This document shows positions 27,180-36,908 of a stretch of DNA of 64,000 bases, in pieces. The notes below the pieces were generated by a model, which saw only the letters and a list, made by a program, of their open reading frames with translations, made no database searches and had not been told where the DNA came from. Position 1 is the stretch's first letter, and each line of letters starts with the position of its first letter. Origin of the DNA: Pontibacter sp. Tf4 (GTDB lineage: Bacteria; Bacteroidota; Bacteroidia; Cytophagales; Hymenobacteraceae); assembly GCF_014212495.1 (NCBI RefSeq), contig NZ_JACKZC010000001.1:496001-560000 (forward strand), read 5' to 3'. Position numbers and translations under genes: made by a program.

Positions 27180-27429
27180 GATGATGAGTGTAAGCTACAA
27201 ATGTAATCATAATTAGCACGATGATTCAGAAGATTTTACGAATTATAAGATTACACTATAGTTGGTAGCGCCATAAATATTTAAAATTAGTGGAAATGAT
27301 GAGTAAGCCCGGCGGCAAGAGTGATAGTTTACTGGTACTTTTACAGAAATATGCCTGATCCGTTACTAATTCAGGGAGAACTCCTGTTAACAGATGCAGG
27401 CAATCAACAACTAACAAGCAGCAATACAA

Positions 27430-27861
27430 GTGGCACGCATAAAAGTAACCATACCCGAACACATACACTTTACGGCAACCATACCGGTGCGCGTAACCGA
27501 CCTGAACTATGGCAACCACCTGGGCAACGATGCCCTGCTCTCCATTCTGCACGAAGCACGCATGCAGCTGCTGGGCAACTATGGCTGGAGCGAACTGGGC
27601 ATAGGCGGCGCCAGTTTAATTATGGCCGATGTAGGCATCGAGTATAAAGGCGAAGGCTTTTATGGACATATCCTGACTATAAACATGGCGTTTGACGACA
27701 TCAGCAAGTATGGTTTTGATATTACCTACCACGTACTAAACCAGCATGGCAAAGAAGTAGCCCGCGCCAAAACCGGAATGCTGTGCTTTAACTATACCGA
27801 ACGCAAACTAATGCCCCTCCCCGACGAAGTAAAGGCAAAGATTGAAACTAAAGCCGGATGA
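27430..27861 (+). CDS. acyl-CoA thioesterase of the hotdog (4HBT) family
   Basis: 143 residues with a single hotdog domain. The motif RVTDLNYGNHLGNDALLSIL contains the acidic and Asn/His residues typical of 4HBT-type thioesterases. The start is a GTG at 27430 (MARIKVTIPEH). rlmN starts 18 bp downstream, so the two are probably cotranscribed. The acyl-CoA substrate is unknown. Confidence 0.87.
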   Translation: MARIKVTIPEHIHFTATIPVRVTDLNYGNHLGNDALLSILHEARMQLLGNYGWSELGIGGASLIMADVGIEYKGEGFYGHILTINMAFDDISKYGFDITYHVLNQHGKEVARAKTGMLCFNYTERKLMPLPDEVKAKIETKAG

Positions 27862-27879
27862 TTTTTGTAATTTTGTGGT

Positions 27880-28953
27880 ATGAATTTGATCGCAGATATT
27901 CCTGTTTTAAATAAAAAAGACATCCGCAAACTGTCGCTCGACGACCTGAAAGCCTGGTTGGTGGAGCAGGGCGAAAAGCCTTTCCGTGCCAAGCAGATCT
28001 ATGAGTGGCTCTGGAAGCACTCTATCCAGTCGTTTGCGGAGATGAACAACGTGAGCCTGGTCCTGCGCGAAAAGCTGGAACAGCACTTTGCCATTAATGC
28101 CGTGCAGGTGGCTACCGAGCAGCTGAGCAACGACGGAACTATAAAATCTGCGTTTAAACTATACGACAGCAACATTGTAGAAGGCGTACTAATACCGCAC
28201 GACGAGCGCAAAACGGCCTGCGTAAGTAGCCAGGTTGGCTGCTCGCTTACCTGCAAGTTCTGTGCAACCGGCTACATGGACCGCGTTCGTAACCTCGATG
28301 CCGCCGAAATTTACGACCAAGTAGTGCGCATAAACGAGCAAAGCATACGCCAGTACGGCGAAGGCCTGACCAATATTGTGTACATGGGTATGGGCGAGCC
28401 AATGCTGAACTATGCCAACGTAATGAAGAGCATTGAGCGCATTACCGCGCACGATGGGTTAGGTATGGCCGCACGCCGCATAACAGTAAGTACAGCCGGT
28501 ATTGCTAAAATGATCAAGAAGATGGCCGATGATGGTGTGAAAGCGAACCTGGCCTTGTCGCTGCACGCGGCAAACGACGAGAAGCGCAACCAGATCATGC
28601 CGATAAACGAAACCAACTCGTTGGAAGCCCTGAAGGATGCTCTGAAGCACTACCACCAGGTAACAGGCCGTAAAGTTACCTATGAGTACATTGTGTTCGA
28701 TAACTTTAATGACAGCCTGCAGGATGCCGAAGAACTGCTTCGCTTCTCCAAGATCATCCCATGCAAGATTAACCTGATCGAATATAACCCGATTGCCAAC
28801 GCTGATTTTGTGAATACGGATGACGATCGTTTGCAGAAGTTTATCTACTACCTGGCTGACCGTGGCTTACAGGTAAACGTGCGCCGCAGCCGTGGTAAAG
28901 ACATTGACGCCGCTTGTGGCCAGCTGGCTGTGAAGGAAAAGCAACAGGCTTAA
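27880..28953 (+). CDS. rlmN: dual-specificity 23S rRNA A2503 / tRNA A37 methyltransferase RlmN
   Basis: A radical SAM methyltransferase of 357 residues that makes 2-methyladenosine in 23S rRNA and some tRNAs. An N-terminal helical domain is followed by the radical SAM cluster CSLTCKFCATG. The product-related cysteine is in DAACGQLAV near the C-terminus. Other landmarks are MGMGEPMLNY and ALSLHAANDEKRNQIMP. Complete and normal in length; a strong terminator follows. Confidence 0.97.
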   Translation: MNLIADIPVLNKKDIRKLSLDDLKAWLVEQGEKPFRAKQIYEWLWKHSIQSFAEMNNVSLVLREKLEQHFAINAVQVATEQLSNDGTIKSAFKLYDSNIVEGVLIPHDERKTACVSSQVGCSLTCKFCATGYMDRVRNLDAAEIYDQVVRINEQSIRQYGEGLTNIVYMGMGEPMLNYANVMKSIERITAHDGLGMAARRITVSTAGIAKMIKKMADDGVKANLALSLHAANDEKRNQIMPINETNSLEALKDALKHYHQVTGRKVTYEYIVFDNFNDSLQDAEELLRFSKIIPCKINLIEYNPIANADFVNTDDDRLQKFIYYLADRGLQVNVRRSRGKDIDAACGQLAVKEKQQA

Positions 28954-28981
28954 ACTATAGCCGTTTCAACTATATAGTATA

Positions 28982-29015
28982 AACCCCGGTTGTTAAGGCA
29001 GCCGGGGTTTTTTGT
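28982..29015 (+). terminator. terminator after rlmN
   Basis: AAACCCCGG pairs with CCGGGGTTT and is followed by TTTTTTG. Confidence 0.88.
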
Positions 29016-29046
29016 GGTTCTTTTTGGGTTGGGGCAGGGAAGTAAT

Positions 29047-29461
29047 AGCTCTCGCTCGCGTCCCGCGAGTGTGCGTTACAAGCGGACTCTGGCCGCGTTA
29101 AATTATAGCTTATTCTGCGAGTAAAAGTAATACAACTATAATTATAGAATTATAGCCAACATGCTCTTTCGGACTTCCTAATCCGAAAGCTATCTGCTGC
29201 GGACATCCGTGTCCGCGCTGCTCACAATGAACGCGTACTTAAAATGCCCCGAACAGCTGAAATCAACTTGTTATAGTTTTATAGTTACGGCTATAGTTTG
29301 TTTTGCTTTTGCAAAGCAAAGCCAGTTGAAAACTGGCTGCCATGCACAGCCACAAGTTACGCTGCGCTAAACTTGCGGCAGGAACTATGAACTATAGCTT
29401 GGCGCGGCCAGAGTCCGCTGGTAGCGCACACTCGCGGGACGCGAGCAAGGGCGGTAGAGCT
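29047..29461. repeat. inverted-repeat element without gene
   Basis: Arms at 29054-29097 and 29403-29446 are complementary at 42 of 44 positions; a shorter AGCTCT/AGAGCT match extends the ends to 29047 and 29461. The 305-bp interior has no credible ORF. It contains palindromes at 29166-29189 and 29199-29216 (loop TCC), TTTTGCTTTTGCAAAGCAAA, and several AACTATAG octamers. This accounts for nearly all of the 577-bp gap between rlmN and the BrkB gene. Confidence 0.85.
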
Positions 29462-29530
29462 ATAGAACTATAGTTTGGTTAACTATAGCCCTGACCGAAA
29501 CACGAAAAACGAAACACCAGACACGAAAAT

Positions 29531-30493
29531 TTACGGATTCTTGTTATACCTGCCTTCTGGTTTTGGCCGGCCGCTGGTTTTGTCTGTTTTGTCAGAGGTT
29601 TCTTCTACGGTGCGCACAAATACGGCATGTGGTTTTGGCCGGATGTGCTGGCCGTAACGCTCGGCATATTGCTGTGTAAACTCCGCCCCGAAGAACACGA
29701 TCATCGACGAATAATAGATCCAGACCAGGATAACGATAATAGAACCGGCCGCTCCATACGCCGAGCCCGGGTCTGACGTGCCGATGTACCAGCTGATCAG
29801 GAATTTGCCTAAGCCAAAAAGCAACGCCGTTACCACTGCACCGATCAGCGTGTCTTTCCAGCGGATAATGCCATCGGGCAGGTACTTAAAGATCAGGGTA
29901 AACAGCAGCGAGATGAGCCCCACGGAAACTATAAAATCAATTAGCTTGATGAGCCAGACGCCAATGCCGGGCAACATATCCGAGATATAACCGCTCAGGA
30001 TCGAAATAGCTGCACTCATCACCAGCGAGAACAACATAAGCAACGCAATGCTCAGGATAATGCCGAACGAGAAAAGTCGCTCTTTGGCCATGCGCAGAAT
30101 GCCATTGGTTGGCTTCACTTTCAGGTTCCAGACAGTGTTCAGGGATTGTTGCAGGGTTACAAAGAAGGTTGTGCCGGCAAATAACAGGGTACCGATACCA
30201 ACCCAAAGGGCCCAGCCGCTTTCGCTCAGCGTGGCGTTCTGCACTATAGTTTCTACCTGCTTGGCTGCTTCGGGTCCAACTGCCGTCGAGATCTGATTAG
30301 AGAGTTCCCCGGAAACGGCCGCCTCGCCGAGGAAAAAGCCGGCGGCCTTTATAATGATAAGCAACAGCGGCGGGATAGAGAAAATGGCATTGAATGCCAG
30401 TGCCGCGGCCAGTCGCAACGAGTCGTTGTCAAGGAACTCGGAGACCGACGTTTTGAGTAGCGAGAATATATCTTTAAAAGTAAAAGTAGCCAT
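29531..30493 (-). CDS. YihY/BrkB family inner-membrane protein
   Basis: 320 residues with about six membrane helices. The family hallmarks are the opening NDSLRLAAALAFNAIFSIPP and the later YGAAGSIIVILVWIYYSSMIVFFGAEFTQQYA region (about 235-270). The C-terminal 45 residues are hydrophilic, Lys/Pro-rich and probably cytoplasmic. Despite old names (ribonuclease BN, virulence factor) the molecular role is not established. Single gene on the minus strand. Confidence 0.9.
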   Translation of the reverse strand: MATFTFKDIFSLLKTSVSEFLDNDSLRLAAALAFNAIFSIPPLLLIIIKAAGFFLGEAAVSGELSNQISTAVGPEAAKQVETIVQNATLSESGWALWVGIGTLLFAGTTFFVTLQQSLNTVWNLKVKPTNGILRMAKERLFSFGIILSIALLMLFSLVMSAAISILSGYISDMLPGIGVWLIKLIDFIVSVGLISLLFTLIFKYLPDGIIRWKDTLIGAVVTALLFGLGKFLISWYIGTSDPGSAYGAAGSIIVILVWIYYSSMIVFFGAEFTQQYAERYGQHIRPKPHAVFVRTVEETSDKTDKTSGRPKPEGRYNKNP

Positions 30494-30626
30494 TAGCGGG
30501 GCGGTTTGTTTAGGTTTCTGATTACGTTCTGCTATAGTTGATAGTTGGATTTACTGGTAAACACTTGCAGGTATGGCAATTTAAGCTTCAGGAACGTATA
30601 AAATCAAACTATAAACTGGTTGTAAC

Positions 30627-31382
30627 ATGGAAAAGCACAAACATACTTTTGGCGCAGCAGGGCTGCTGGCGTTCCTGTTGGTTTTAATAAGTGTGGCTGC
30701 TCCCGCTACAGCGCTGGCCCAGGATGCAAAGGCACAGGCAGTGGCGCAACGGGCGCTTAAAAACATGGGTGGCAAAAAAGGCTGGGACAATACCCGCTTT
30801 ATAGCCTGGAGCTTCAGGGACCAGTACCAGGTGTGGGACAAAAAGCAGGACAAATTCCGGTGGGAGAAAGACAGCCTGGTAGTTATACTGGATACCCGTA
30901 CCAAAAACGGCAAAGTATATGCTGCCGGAAAGGAAATCACGGATGCCGGAGAAAAACGTAAGTTGCTGGACCAGGCCTATGCCCTCTGGATAAATAACTC
31001 TTACTGGCTCGTGATGCCCTTTAAACTACAGGACCCGGGCGTACACCTGAAGTACCTCGGCGAAGGCAAGACCATGGATGGCGCTGTAGCAAATATGTTG
31101 GAGATGACCTTCGACCATGTAGGCCTGACGCCGGAGAACAAATATCACCTGTGGGTGGATAAAAAAACGGGATTGGTAACGCAGTGGGCTTACTACAAAG
31201 ACTTTCATGACAAGAAACCCACTTTTACGCGCCGCTGGTCAGACTATAAACCATACGGAACTATAATGCTGGCATCGGACCGCAGCAACCCGGAAGGCGA
31301 CTTTACCCTCGAAAACATTGCAACACCCAAGCAGGTGCCGGCACAGGTTTTTAACAGCCCTAAGCCAATCCGGAAACTATAA
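30627..31382 (+). CDS. exported hypothetical protein, DUF6503-like
   Basis: 251 residues. The signal peptide (residues 1-34) ends ATALAQD. The mature protein opens AQRALKNMGGKKGWDNTRF and contains RRWSDYKPYGTIMLASDR, a pattern I associate with DUF6503-type, outer-membrane-lipoprotein-like folds (LolA/LppX type). No catalytic residues are evident. Divergent from the BrkB gene and convergent with the DUF4403 gene. Confidence 0.75.
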   Translation: MEKHKHTFGAAGLLAFLLVLISVAAPATALAQDAKAQAVAQRALKNMGGKKGWDNTRFIAWSFRDQYQVWDKKQDKFRWEKDSLVVILDTRTKNGKVYAAGKEITDAGEKRKLLDQAYALWINNSYWLVMPFKLQDPGVHLKYLGEGKTMDGAVANMLEMTFDHVGLTPENKYHLWVDKKTGLVTQWAYYKDFHDKKPTFTRRWSDYKPYGTIMLASDRSNPEGDFTLENIATPKQVPAQVFNSPKPIRKL

Positions 31383-31410
31383 ACGGCCACTTATTTAGCG
31401 GCCGTTTATA
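31381..31410. terminator. weak bidirectional terminator
   Basis: AAACGGCC pairs with GGCCGTTT between two convergent genes. The T-runs are only three bases long on each strand. Confidence 0.5.
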
Positions 31411-31429
31411 GTCTGGATATTCGCTTTAC

Positions 31430-32875
31430 CTATAGTTTATCGATCGTGGCAGTCAGGTTGCCTTTGGCGTTTATTACGGTGCGGATGGCCGTCGGCGTCA
31501 GGTAAATGTTATCGGGCTCAATGGCCTGTATCTTTCCTTTCAGCATCACCGATTCGTGTACGCGGCCCTGTTTATCCAGCGCTTGCTGCAAAGATTTATG
31601 CGCATCTGTCAGCTGGTCTTTCACTGGTATGTTCACCTGCTGCTGAATCATATCCTTAAACTTGTTCTTGGCTAACCAGCTGGCGGTATTCAGCAGTTTG
31701 TCTTTCGTTTCTAAAGTATAATCCACGTCGCGCACTTTTATAGAGGATGTGGCTGCATCGTAATATGGGGTGCCGCGCAGGTATACTTTGCCCACTATCT
31801 TTTTCGTGAACAGCCCGGCTTTTGTTTTTCCATCCACATCCAGCATCAGGGTAAGCTTGTCGCCGGCAGGTGAGATGGCGGCATCTTTTACCGTGATCTG
31901 GCTTTTACCATCGTCGAATTTATAGGTCTGGTTGGCTACCTGCTGCTGCAGCATTTTGCTGGCGTGCGTGTACGGTATATCAGCGGTTAAGCCTACCTGT
32001 ATGTTGTCGGTTAGCTTATTATCCAGCACCAGTTTTGGCAGGGCTTTGTTGGTTTTAACGGCAGGTTTGCCATCGGTGGTAACGTTTATGTAAGAGGTAA
32101 TGCCAATGCGCATGGCCAGCGTACCGTTGCGTAGCTGCAGCGGCGTTACGCGTACATCCTGCGGCACTACCTGTAGCCAGGCGTTCATGTCGTCGTTTAC
32201 TTTTACCGGCTCCTGCAGCATGGTCCAGGCCTGCAGTACGTATTTCTTTACATCTACCTGCTTCTGTAGTTCATTGTCCAGTTGTTTGGTCAGGTTAGCC
32301 ATTTGCTTGCGTAGCTCCGGCTCTACAAAGCGGGCTAAGCCAATTTTTAGCGGACCCAGCTCCAGTACCGGTTTGGTATTGCCCCACTCAAAATTGCCGG
32401 TGGTGGTGGTCTTCAGCTTATAGTCCTCGGTCAGGTTTATTTTGCTTTCCGTATTGATCACCATGTCGAAGCGGGTGTCTTCGGTCTTGTCAATGGCCGG
32501 GCAAAGCTGGCAAGGGTCCCATTTCCAGCGGCCTTTGGCATAAATGTTCAGCGGCACGCTAAAGTATAGTTTGTCTTTCTCGGCACGTATGCTGATGCGG
32601 CCATTCTTATTTACCGTTACGGCCACGTTGTCATCGTCCAGGTTGGTGTCGCGGTACAATACGCCGGCAAATTCGCGGTTCAGCATCTCTTCTATAGTTG
32701 CTACCTGCACACTTACAGGTATAGTTATAGATGAGAGCTTTGGCTGGTAAGACGGGGCCGCCGAAACAGTAGCTTCCGGGGCCTGCGTCTGTAGTTTGGA
32801 TGTACTGGTGCAGCCGGTTAAGTAAAGAACAGCTGCCAGTAAAAATGTAGAGGTCGAAAACGATACGTTTCTCAC
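31430..32875 (-). CDS. DUF4403 family lipoprotein
   Basis: 481 residues. The lipoprotein signal MRNVSFSTSTFLLAAVLYLTGC puts the lipidated Cys at 22. Then follows the typical DUF4403 opening SSITIPVSVQVATIEEMLN and two similar beta-rich halves. DUF4403 proteins resemble lipid-binding BPI-like tubular folds, an inference from family knowledge. The start is GTG 32875. No neighbour suggests a partner. Confidence 0.85.
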   Translation of the reverse strand: MRNVSFSTSTFLLAAVLYLTGCTSTSKLQTQAPEATVSAAPSYQPKLSSITIPVSVQVATIEEMLNREFAGVLYRDTNLDDDNVAVTVNKNGRISIRAEKDKLYFSVPLNIYAKGRWKWDPCQLCPAIDKTEDTRFDMVINTESKINLTEDYKLKTTTTGNFEWGNTKPVLELGPLKIGLARFVEPELRKQMANLTKQLDNELQKQVDVKKYVLQAWTMLQEPVKVNDDMNAWLQVVPQDVRVTPLQLRNGTLAMRIGITSYINVTTDGKPAVKTNKALPKLVLDNKLTDNIQVGLTADIPYTHASKMLQQQVANQTYKFDDGKSQITVKDAAISPAGDKLTLMLDVDGKTKAGLFTKKIVGKVYLRGTPYYDAATSSIKVRDVDYTLETKDKLLNTASWLAKNKFKDMIQQQVNIPVKDQLTDAHKSLQQALDKQGRVHESVMLKGKIQAIEPDNIYLTPTAIRTVINAKGNLTATIDKL

Positions 32876-33212
32876 AGGTTTTTAGCGTTTTATGAAATTG
32901 CGGCGCAAGTTAGCACAGATTTAGGTTAGAGCATGATTAAAATTTATACTTTGAGTTGCAAATGTGCGCTTTCGGAACCTGGCCGCGGCTGTTTCTCGCG
33001 CAATAGCGCTGCTATTCCGCTCTAAACGACCCTCGCCAGAACCCAAAATCACCTATTTTCACATTCAAGAATAAAGTTTAATCATGCCCAGATCTAACAC
33101 AGCTGTTGCAGAAAGAGTGCCTGATTTTATTTGAGCTATAGTTGAGTCTACAGGCCGGAGCATAAAAAAGGCGGGAACAAACCCGCCTTCTATAGGTTAA
33201 AATGTAAAAGTT
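32876..33212. other. 337-bp intergenic region
   Basis: Lies between the DUF4403 gene start and the end of the RND/ACP operon. No ORF or RNA gene is seen. It holds the operon terminator (33164-33195), one AACTATAG-type octamer near 33138 and a GC-rich segment (about 32970-33045) of unknown role. Confidence 0.5.
33164..33195 (-). terminator. terminator of the RND-ACP operon
   Basis: AAGGCGGG pairs with CCCGCCTT. On the minus strand the stem is followed by TTTTTTATG. It lies directly after the ACP-like gene. Confidence 0.85.
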
Positions 33213-33467
33213 TTACGCCGCTACCAGCTCCGAATGATCGGCCACGTAGGTTACAAAATCACCAACCGTGTTAATCGGAACTTCATCCGGAATAACGATG
33301 TGGTATTTCTTTTCCAGGGCAAGTATAATATCAACTACATCCAGGGTATCAAAACCAAGCTTTTGCTCTAAGCTTACGTCGGTTTTCAGGCGGGATGGCT
33401 TTACTTTTTTTGTTCTGCTAATGATGCGGATAACCTCCTGCTCAATAGCTTTATCTGTCGTAATCAT
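33213..33467 (-). CDS. acyl-carrier-protein-like protein with Thr at the attachment site
   Basis: 84 residues that align over their whole length with acyl carrier proteins: an N-terminal helix, KLGFDTLDVVDIILALEKKY, then VIPDEVPINTVGDFVTYV. At the phosphopantetheine site the usual DSL is DTL, so the acceptor Ser is Thr. It may be unmodified or modified unusually. It starts 8 bp after the RND permease gene and ends at the operon terminator, so it is the last gene of the efflux operon. Whether it binds acyl groups, or regulates or assists the pump, is unknown. Confidence 0.82.
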   Translation of the reverse strand: MITTDKAIEQEVIRIISRTKKVKPSRLKTDVSLEQKLGFDTLDVVDIILALEKKYHIVIPDEVPINTVGDFVTYVADHSELVAA

Positions 33468-33475
33468 GGGTACTA

Positions 33476-36400
33476 TTAATATGTGTATTCTCTAACTTTA
33501 CCATTCACAGGCAATTCGTCCTGCTTTATCTTCAGGGCTGCGGCACGTTTCTTTTTGCCTATCAGCCTGTCTTTCAATTTCTCGTTCAATAGGTACATTA
33601 CCGGCACAATTAGTAGCGTAACTATAGTTGCAAACCCTAATCCGAAGATGATGGTCCAGGCCAGTGGGCCCCAGAAAGCTGCACTCTCGCCACCCATAAA
33701 AAAGTTCGGTTTGAACTCCGTAAACAGGGTATAGAAGTTAAGGTTTACACCCAGTGCCAGCGGTACCAGCCCCAGTATAGTTGCCGTGGCGGTAAGCAGC
33801 ACCGGGTTAAGGCGCGTTTTTCCGGCCTCCACTATAGCATCCTTCAGTTCCTTGCCTTCTTCCAGCAACAGGTCCGTAAACTCAACTATAAGGATACCGT
33901 TCTTCACCACAATACCGGCCAGCGCCACAATCCCCACACCTGTCATAACTATAGACGCATCCATTTTAAAGATCGAGAAGCCCAGGAGCACCCCGATAAT
34001 GGAGAAAAGTACTTCTGAAAGGATGATGAATGGTTTGGATACCGAGTTGAACTGCGTAACCAGGATCAGGAAGATGATGAAAAACGCCGATACCAGCGCC
34101 AGTAACAGGAACTGGAATGTTTCCTGCTGCTCTTCCTGCTGCCCGCCCATGCGTACTTCGTAGCCTTCCGGCGTCTGGAAATTCTGCAGCGACTGCTCTA
34201 TCTGTTGCACCACTTCGTTGGCGTTGTACCCGGCCAGTACATTCGACTCCAAAGTTACGACACGTTTCAGGTTTTTTCGCTTAATACCGCCATAAGTTGT
34301 GCCATATTCTATACTTGCTACCGACGATAACGGGATCTGGCGTACCTGCCCGGAGTTCATGTCGCGGAACGTGATGCGGGAGTCCAGGAGGGCGTCAATG
34401 TTTTTGCGGTAAGGCTCGGCGTAACGCACCTGTATCGGGTATTCATCTTCGTCCAGTTTAAACTTAGAGGCTTCCCTGCCAAAGATAGCCGTTCTTATCT
34501 CCTGCCCTATCTGAGCGGTGCTGATGCCTTCCCGGTTGGCGCGTTCCCGGTTAATGTTGATCACGATCTCTGGCTTGCTGTCTTCCAGGTCCGATTTCAG
34601 GCCTTCTATTCCTTCAATCTGCTGGTTGCCGATGAACTGCTCCACATTTTTAGACAGCGCGATTAACTCCGGAAACTCTTCGCCGGAAATCTCGATGCTG
34701 ATCGGTTTACCAACCGGCGGGCCATTCTGTTCTTTATCCACGGTAATCTCAGCACCAGGTATCCCTTTCACCGATTCCCTGATCTCACTCAGATATTCCG
34801 AAGTAGTTTTATCGCCGGTGCGGTCCATAAACTCTACAAAAGCCACCGTTACTTTGCCTTTATGTGATTGTGCGGTGGTGCTTCGGTCGTTCTGGTCGCC
34901 TGCGCCAATCGCCACGTTCGAGATAACCGACTCCACATCCGGATTGTTTTCACCGATCACCTTATAAATTCGCTTTTCTACTACCTGTGTTACCGAGTCT
35001 GTAACTACCTGGTCGGTACCTACCGGCAGCTGAATGTAAGCATACACAAAGTTCGGATCGCTGTCGGGGAAGAAAACCACTTTAGGCGAGCGGATGCCAA
35101 CTAATACTATAGATAATATCAGCAGGCCGAAAATGCTGGCAAATACACCTATCGGGCGTTTGCCTACCAGCATCCAGCGCAGTAACCGTTCATAGCCAGC
35201 CATAAACTTAGGCAGTGTGTTGTTCTGGAACTTGTTGATCAGCACGGTGAAAACAAAGCGGTTCAGGGCTACCAGTATCACTCCCAGCATGATCAGGTTA
35301 GCCGTACCAAACGAACCTATGATGTAGAAAATAATGGCTATTACCACCGCTACCCCCATAATGATCAGGAAGCGTTTGTTGCTTTTAGCTGTCGGGGCGG
35401 CGTGGTCCTTCTTCATAAAAGACACGGCAAATACCGGGTTGATGATAAAAGCTACCAGCAACGATGCCATCAGGGTTACAATGAGCGTGATAGGCAGGTA
35501 GAACATGAACTCCCCAACTATACCGGGCCAGAAAAGCAGCGGAAAGAACGGCGCTATAGTTGTAAGCGTGCCCGCCAGCACTGGTACAAACACTTCGCCG
35601 GCAGCCACTTTAGCAGCTTTAGCGATGGGTAGGTTTGAGTTATGGAAAATACGGTGCGTGTTCTCGATCACAACTATAGCATCATCCACTACTATGCCCA
35701 GGGCCAGCAGGAAGGCAAACAGCACGATCATATTCAGCGATACGCCTGTAGAATCGAACAGCAGGAAGGCCACGAACATAGAAATAGGCACCGAAAGCCC
35801 CACGAAAATAGCGTTGGTGGTACCCATAAAGAACATCAGGATGATGGTTACCAGCACAAACCCGATGATGATGGTGTTGATCAGGTCGTTCAGGGTGTGT
35901 TTGGTTTGGGTAGCCTGCTCGCCGGTAACCGTTACTTTCAGGTCCGATGGCAGCACCGAGCCTTCCATTTCACTCAGCAGGTCATCTATCTTGTTCGATG
36001 CTTCGATCAGGTTTTCGCCGCTGCGCTTGATCACGTTTAGGGTAATAACAGGTGCATTGTCCAGGCGGGCAAAGCTTTCCTGCTCTTCAAAACCCTCTCT
36101 TACGGCAGCAATTTCCTTTAACTGGATGTTGGCACCCGGCACCGATTTCACCACAATATCGCCGATCTTGTTCGGGTCTACATACTGGCCCACCACGCGC
36201 ACTGATCGCTTCATTTCACCCACGGTTACATTACCGCCCGAAAGCGTCATGTTTTCCATGGCAATGGCATTGGCAATATCGTTGAAGGTAACTTTGGCGG
36301 CCTGCATTTTATACATGTCCACATCTACCTGCACTTCCTTGTCCAGGGCGCCAGCCATATCCACGCGGGTAATCTCGCTCAGCGACTCAATGCGGTCCTG

Positions 36401-36889
36401 TATGTCTTCGGCATAGTTCTTCAGCTGGTCCAGACTATAGTTACCCGACACGTTTACCTGCATGATCGGGAACTCCGAGAAGTTGATGTCCTGCACGCTT
36501 GGTTCCTGGTCCAGGTCGGTAGGCAGGTCGGAGCGCGCTTTGTCCACGGCATCTTTTACCTGCTGCTTCGCTTCCGATACATCCACATCAGTATTAAATT
36601 CCACCACTACCATCGAGAAATCCTGGATGGAATTAGAGGTGATCTTTTTAACCCCTGAGATAGATTTTATTTCCTTCTCGATGGGCCGCGTAACCAGGTT
36701 TTCCATATCCGTGGGCGATGTGCCGGGGTAAATAGTACCCACAAACACGGTCGGGATCACGATGTCAGGGAAGTTCTCTTTCTGAATGTTGATGTAAGAA
36801 AAGATACCCCACACCGAGAGGATCAGCGTGATAATGTAGATGCTGGTTTTGTTATTGACAGCCCAACTGGTTGGTTTAAACTCTTTCAT
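33476..36889 (-). CDS. RND family efflux transporter permease
   Basis: An inner-membrane proton-driven pump of 1137 residues in the AcrB/MMPL superfamily. Twelve membrane helices fall in two repeats with two large periplasmic loops. The proton-relay acidic pair is in helix 4 (LGIVVDDAIVVIENTHR). The extra length lies mainly in a longer helix 6-7 linker (about 495-560). It follows the adaptor gene and is followed by the ACP-like gene. The substrate is unknown: drugs, lipids or siderophores are all possible. Confidence 0.95.
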   Translation of the reverse strand: MKEFKPTSWAVNNKTSIYIITLILSVWGIFSYINIQKENFPDIVIPTVFVGTIYPGTSPTDMENLVTRPIEKEIKSISGVKKITSNSIQDFSMVVVEFNTDVDVSEAKQQVKDAVDKARSDLPTDLDQEPSVQDINFSEFPIMQVNVSGNYSLDQLKNYAEDIQDRIESLSEITRVDMAGALDKEVQVDVDMYKMQAAKVTFNDIANAIAMENMTLSGGNVTVGEMKRSVRVVGQYVDPNKIGDIVVKSVPGANIQLKEIAAVREGFEEQESFARLDNAPVITLNVIKRSGENLIEASNKIDDLLSEMEGSVLPSDLKVTVTGEQATQTKHTLNDLINTIIIGFVLVTIILMFFMGTTNAIFVGLSVPISMFVAFLLFDSTGVSLNMIVLFAFLLALGIVVDDAIVVIENTHRIFHNSNLPIAKAAKVAAGEVFVPVLAGTLTTIAPFFPLLFWPGIVGEFMFYLPITLIVTLMASLLVAFIINPVFAVSFMKKDHAAPTAKSNKRFLIIMGVAVVIAIIFYIIGSFGTANLIMLGVILVALNRFVFTVLINKFQNNTLPKFMAGYERLLRWMLVGKRPIGVFASIFGLLILSIVLVGIRSPKVVFFPDSDPNFVYAYIQLPVGTDQVVTDSVTQVVEKRIYKVIGENNPDVESVISNVAIGAGDQNDRSTTAQSHKGKVTVAFVEFMDRTGDKTTSEYLSEIRESVKGIPGAEITVDKEQNGPPVGKPISIEISGEEFPELIALSKNVEQFIGNQQIEGIEGLKSDLEDSKPEIVININRERANREGISTAQIGQEIRTAIFGREASKFKLDEDEYPIQVRYAEPYRKNIDALLDSRITFRDMNSGQVRQIPLSSVASIEYGTTYGGIKRKNLKRVVTLESNVLAGYNANEVVQQIEQSLQNFQTPEGYEVRMGGQQEEQQETFQFLLLALVSAFFIIFLILVTQFNSVSKPFIILSEVLFSIIGVLLGFSIFKMDASIVMTGVGIVALAGIVVKNGILIVEFTDLLLEEGKELKDAIVEAGKTRLNPVLLTATATILGLVPLALGVNLNFYTLFTEFKPNFFMGGESAAFWGPLAWTIIFGLGFATIVTLLIVPVMYLLNEKLKDRLIGKKKRAAALKIKQDELPVNGKVREYTY

Positions 36890-36908
36890 AGTTTCAAGGA
36901 TGTAGGGT

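Noticed and set aside
28954..29530. Possible CRISPR array because of several short repeats
   Set aside because: The repeats are inverted, not direct, the stems differ in sequence and there are no regular spacers or cas genes.
29475..29657. 60-codon open frame overlapping the 3' end of the BrkB gene
   Set aside because: It overlaps a conserved gene on the opposite strand and begins in the repeat element; no sign of coding.
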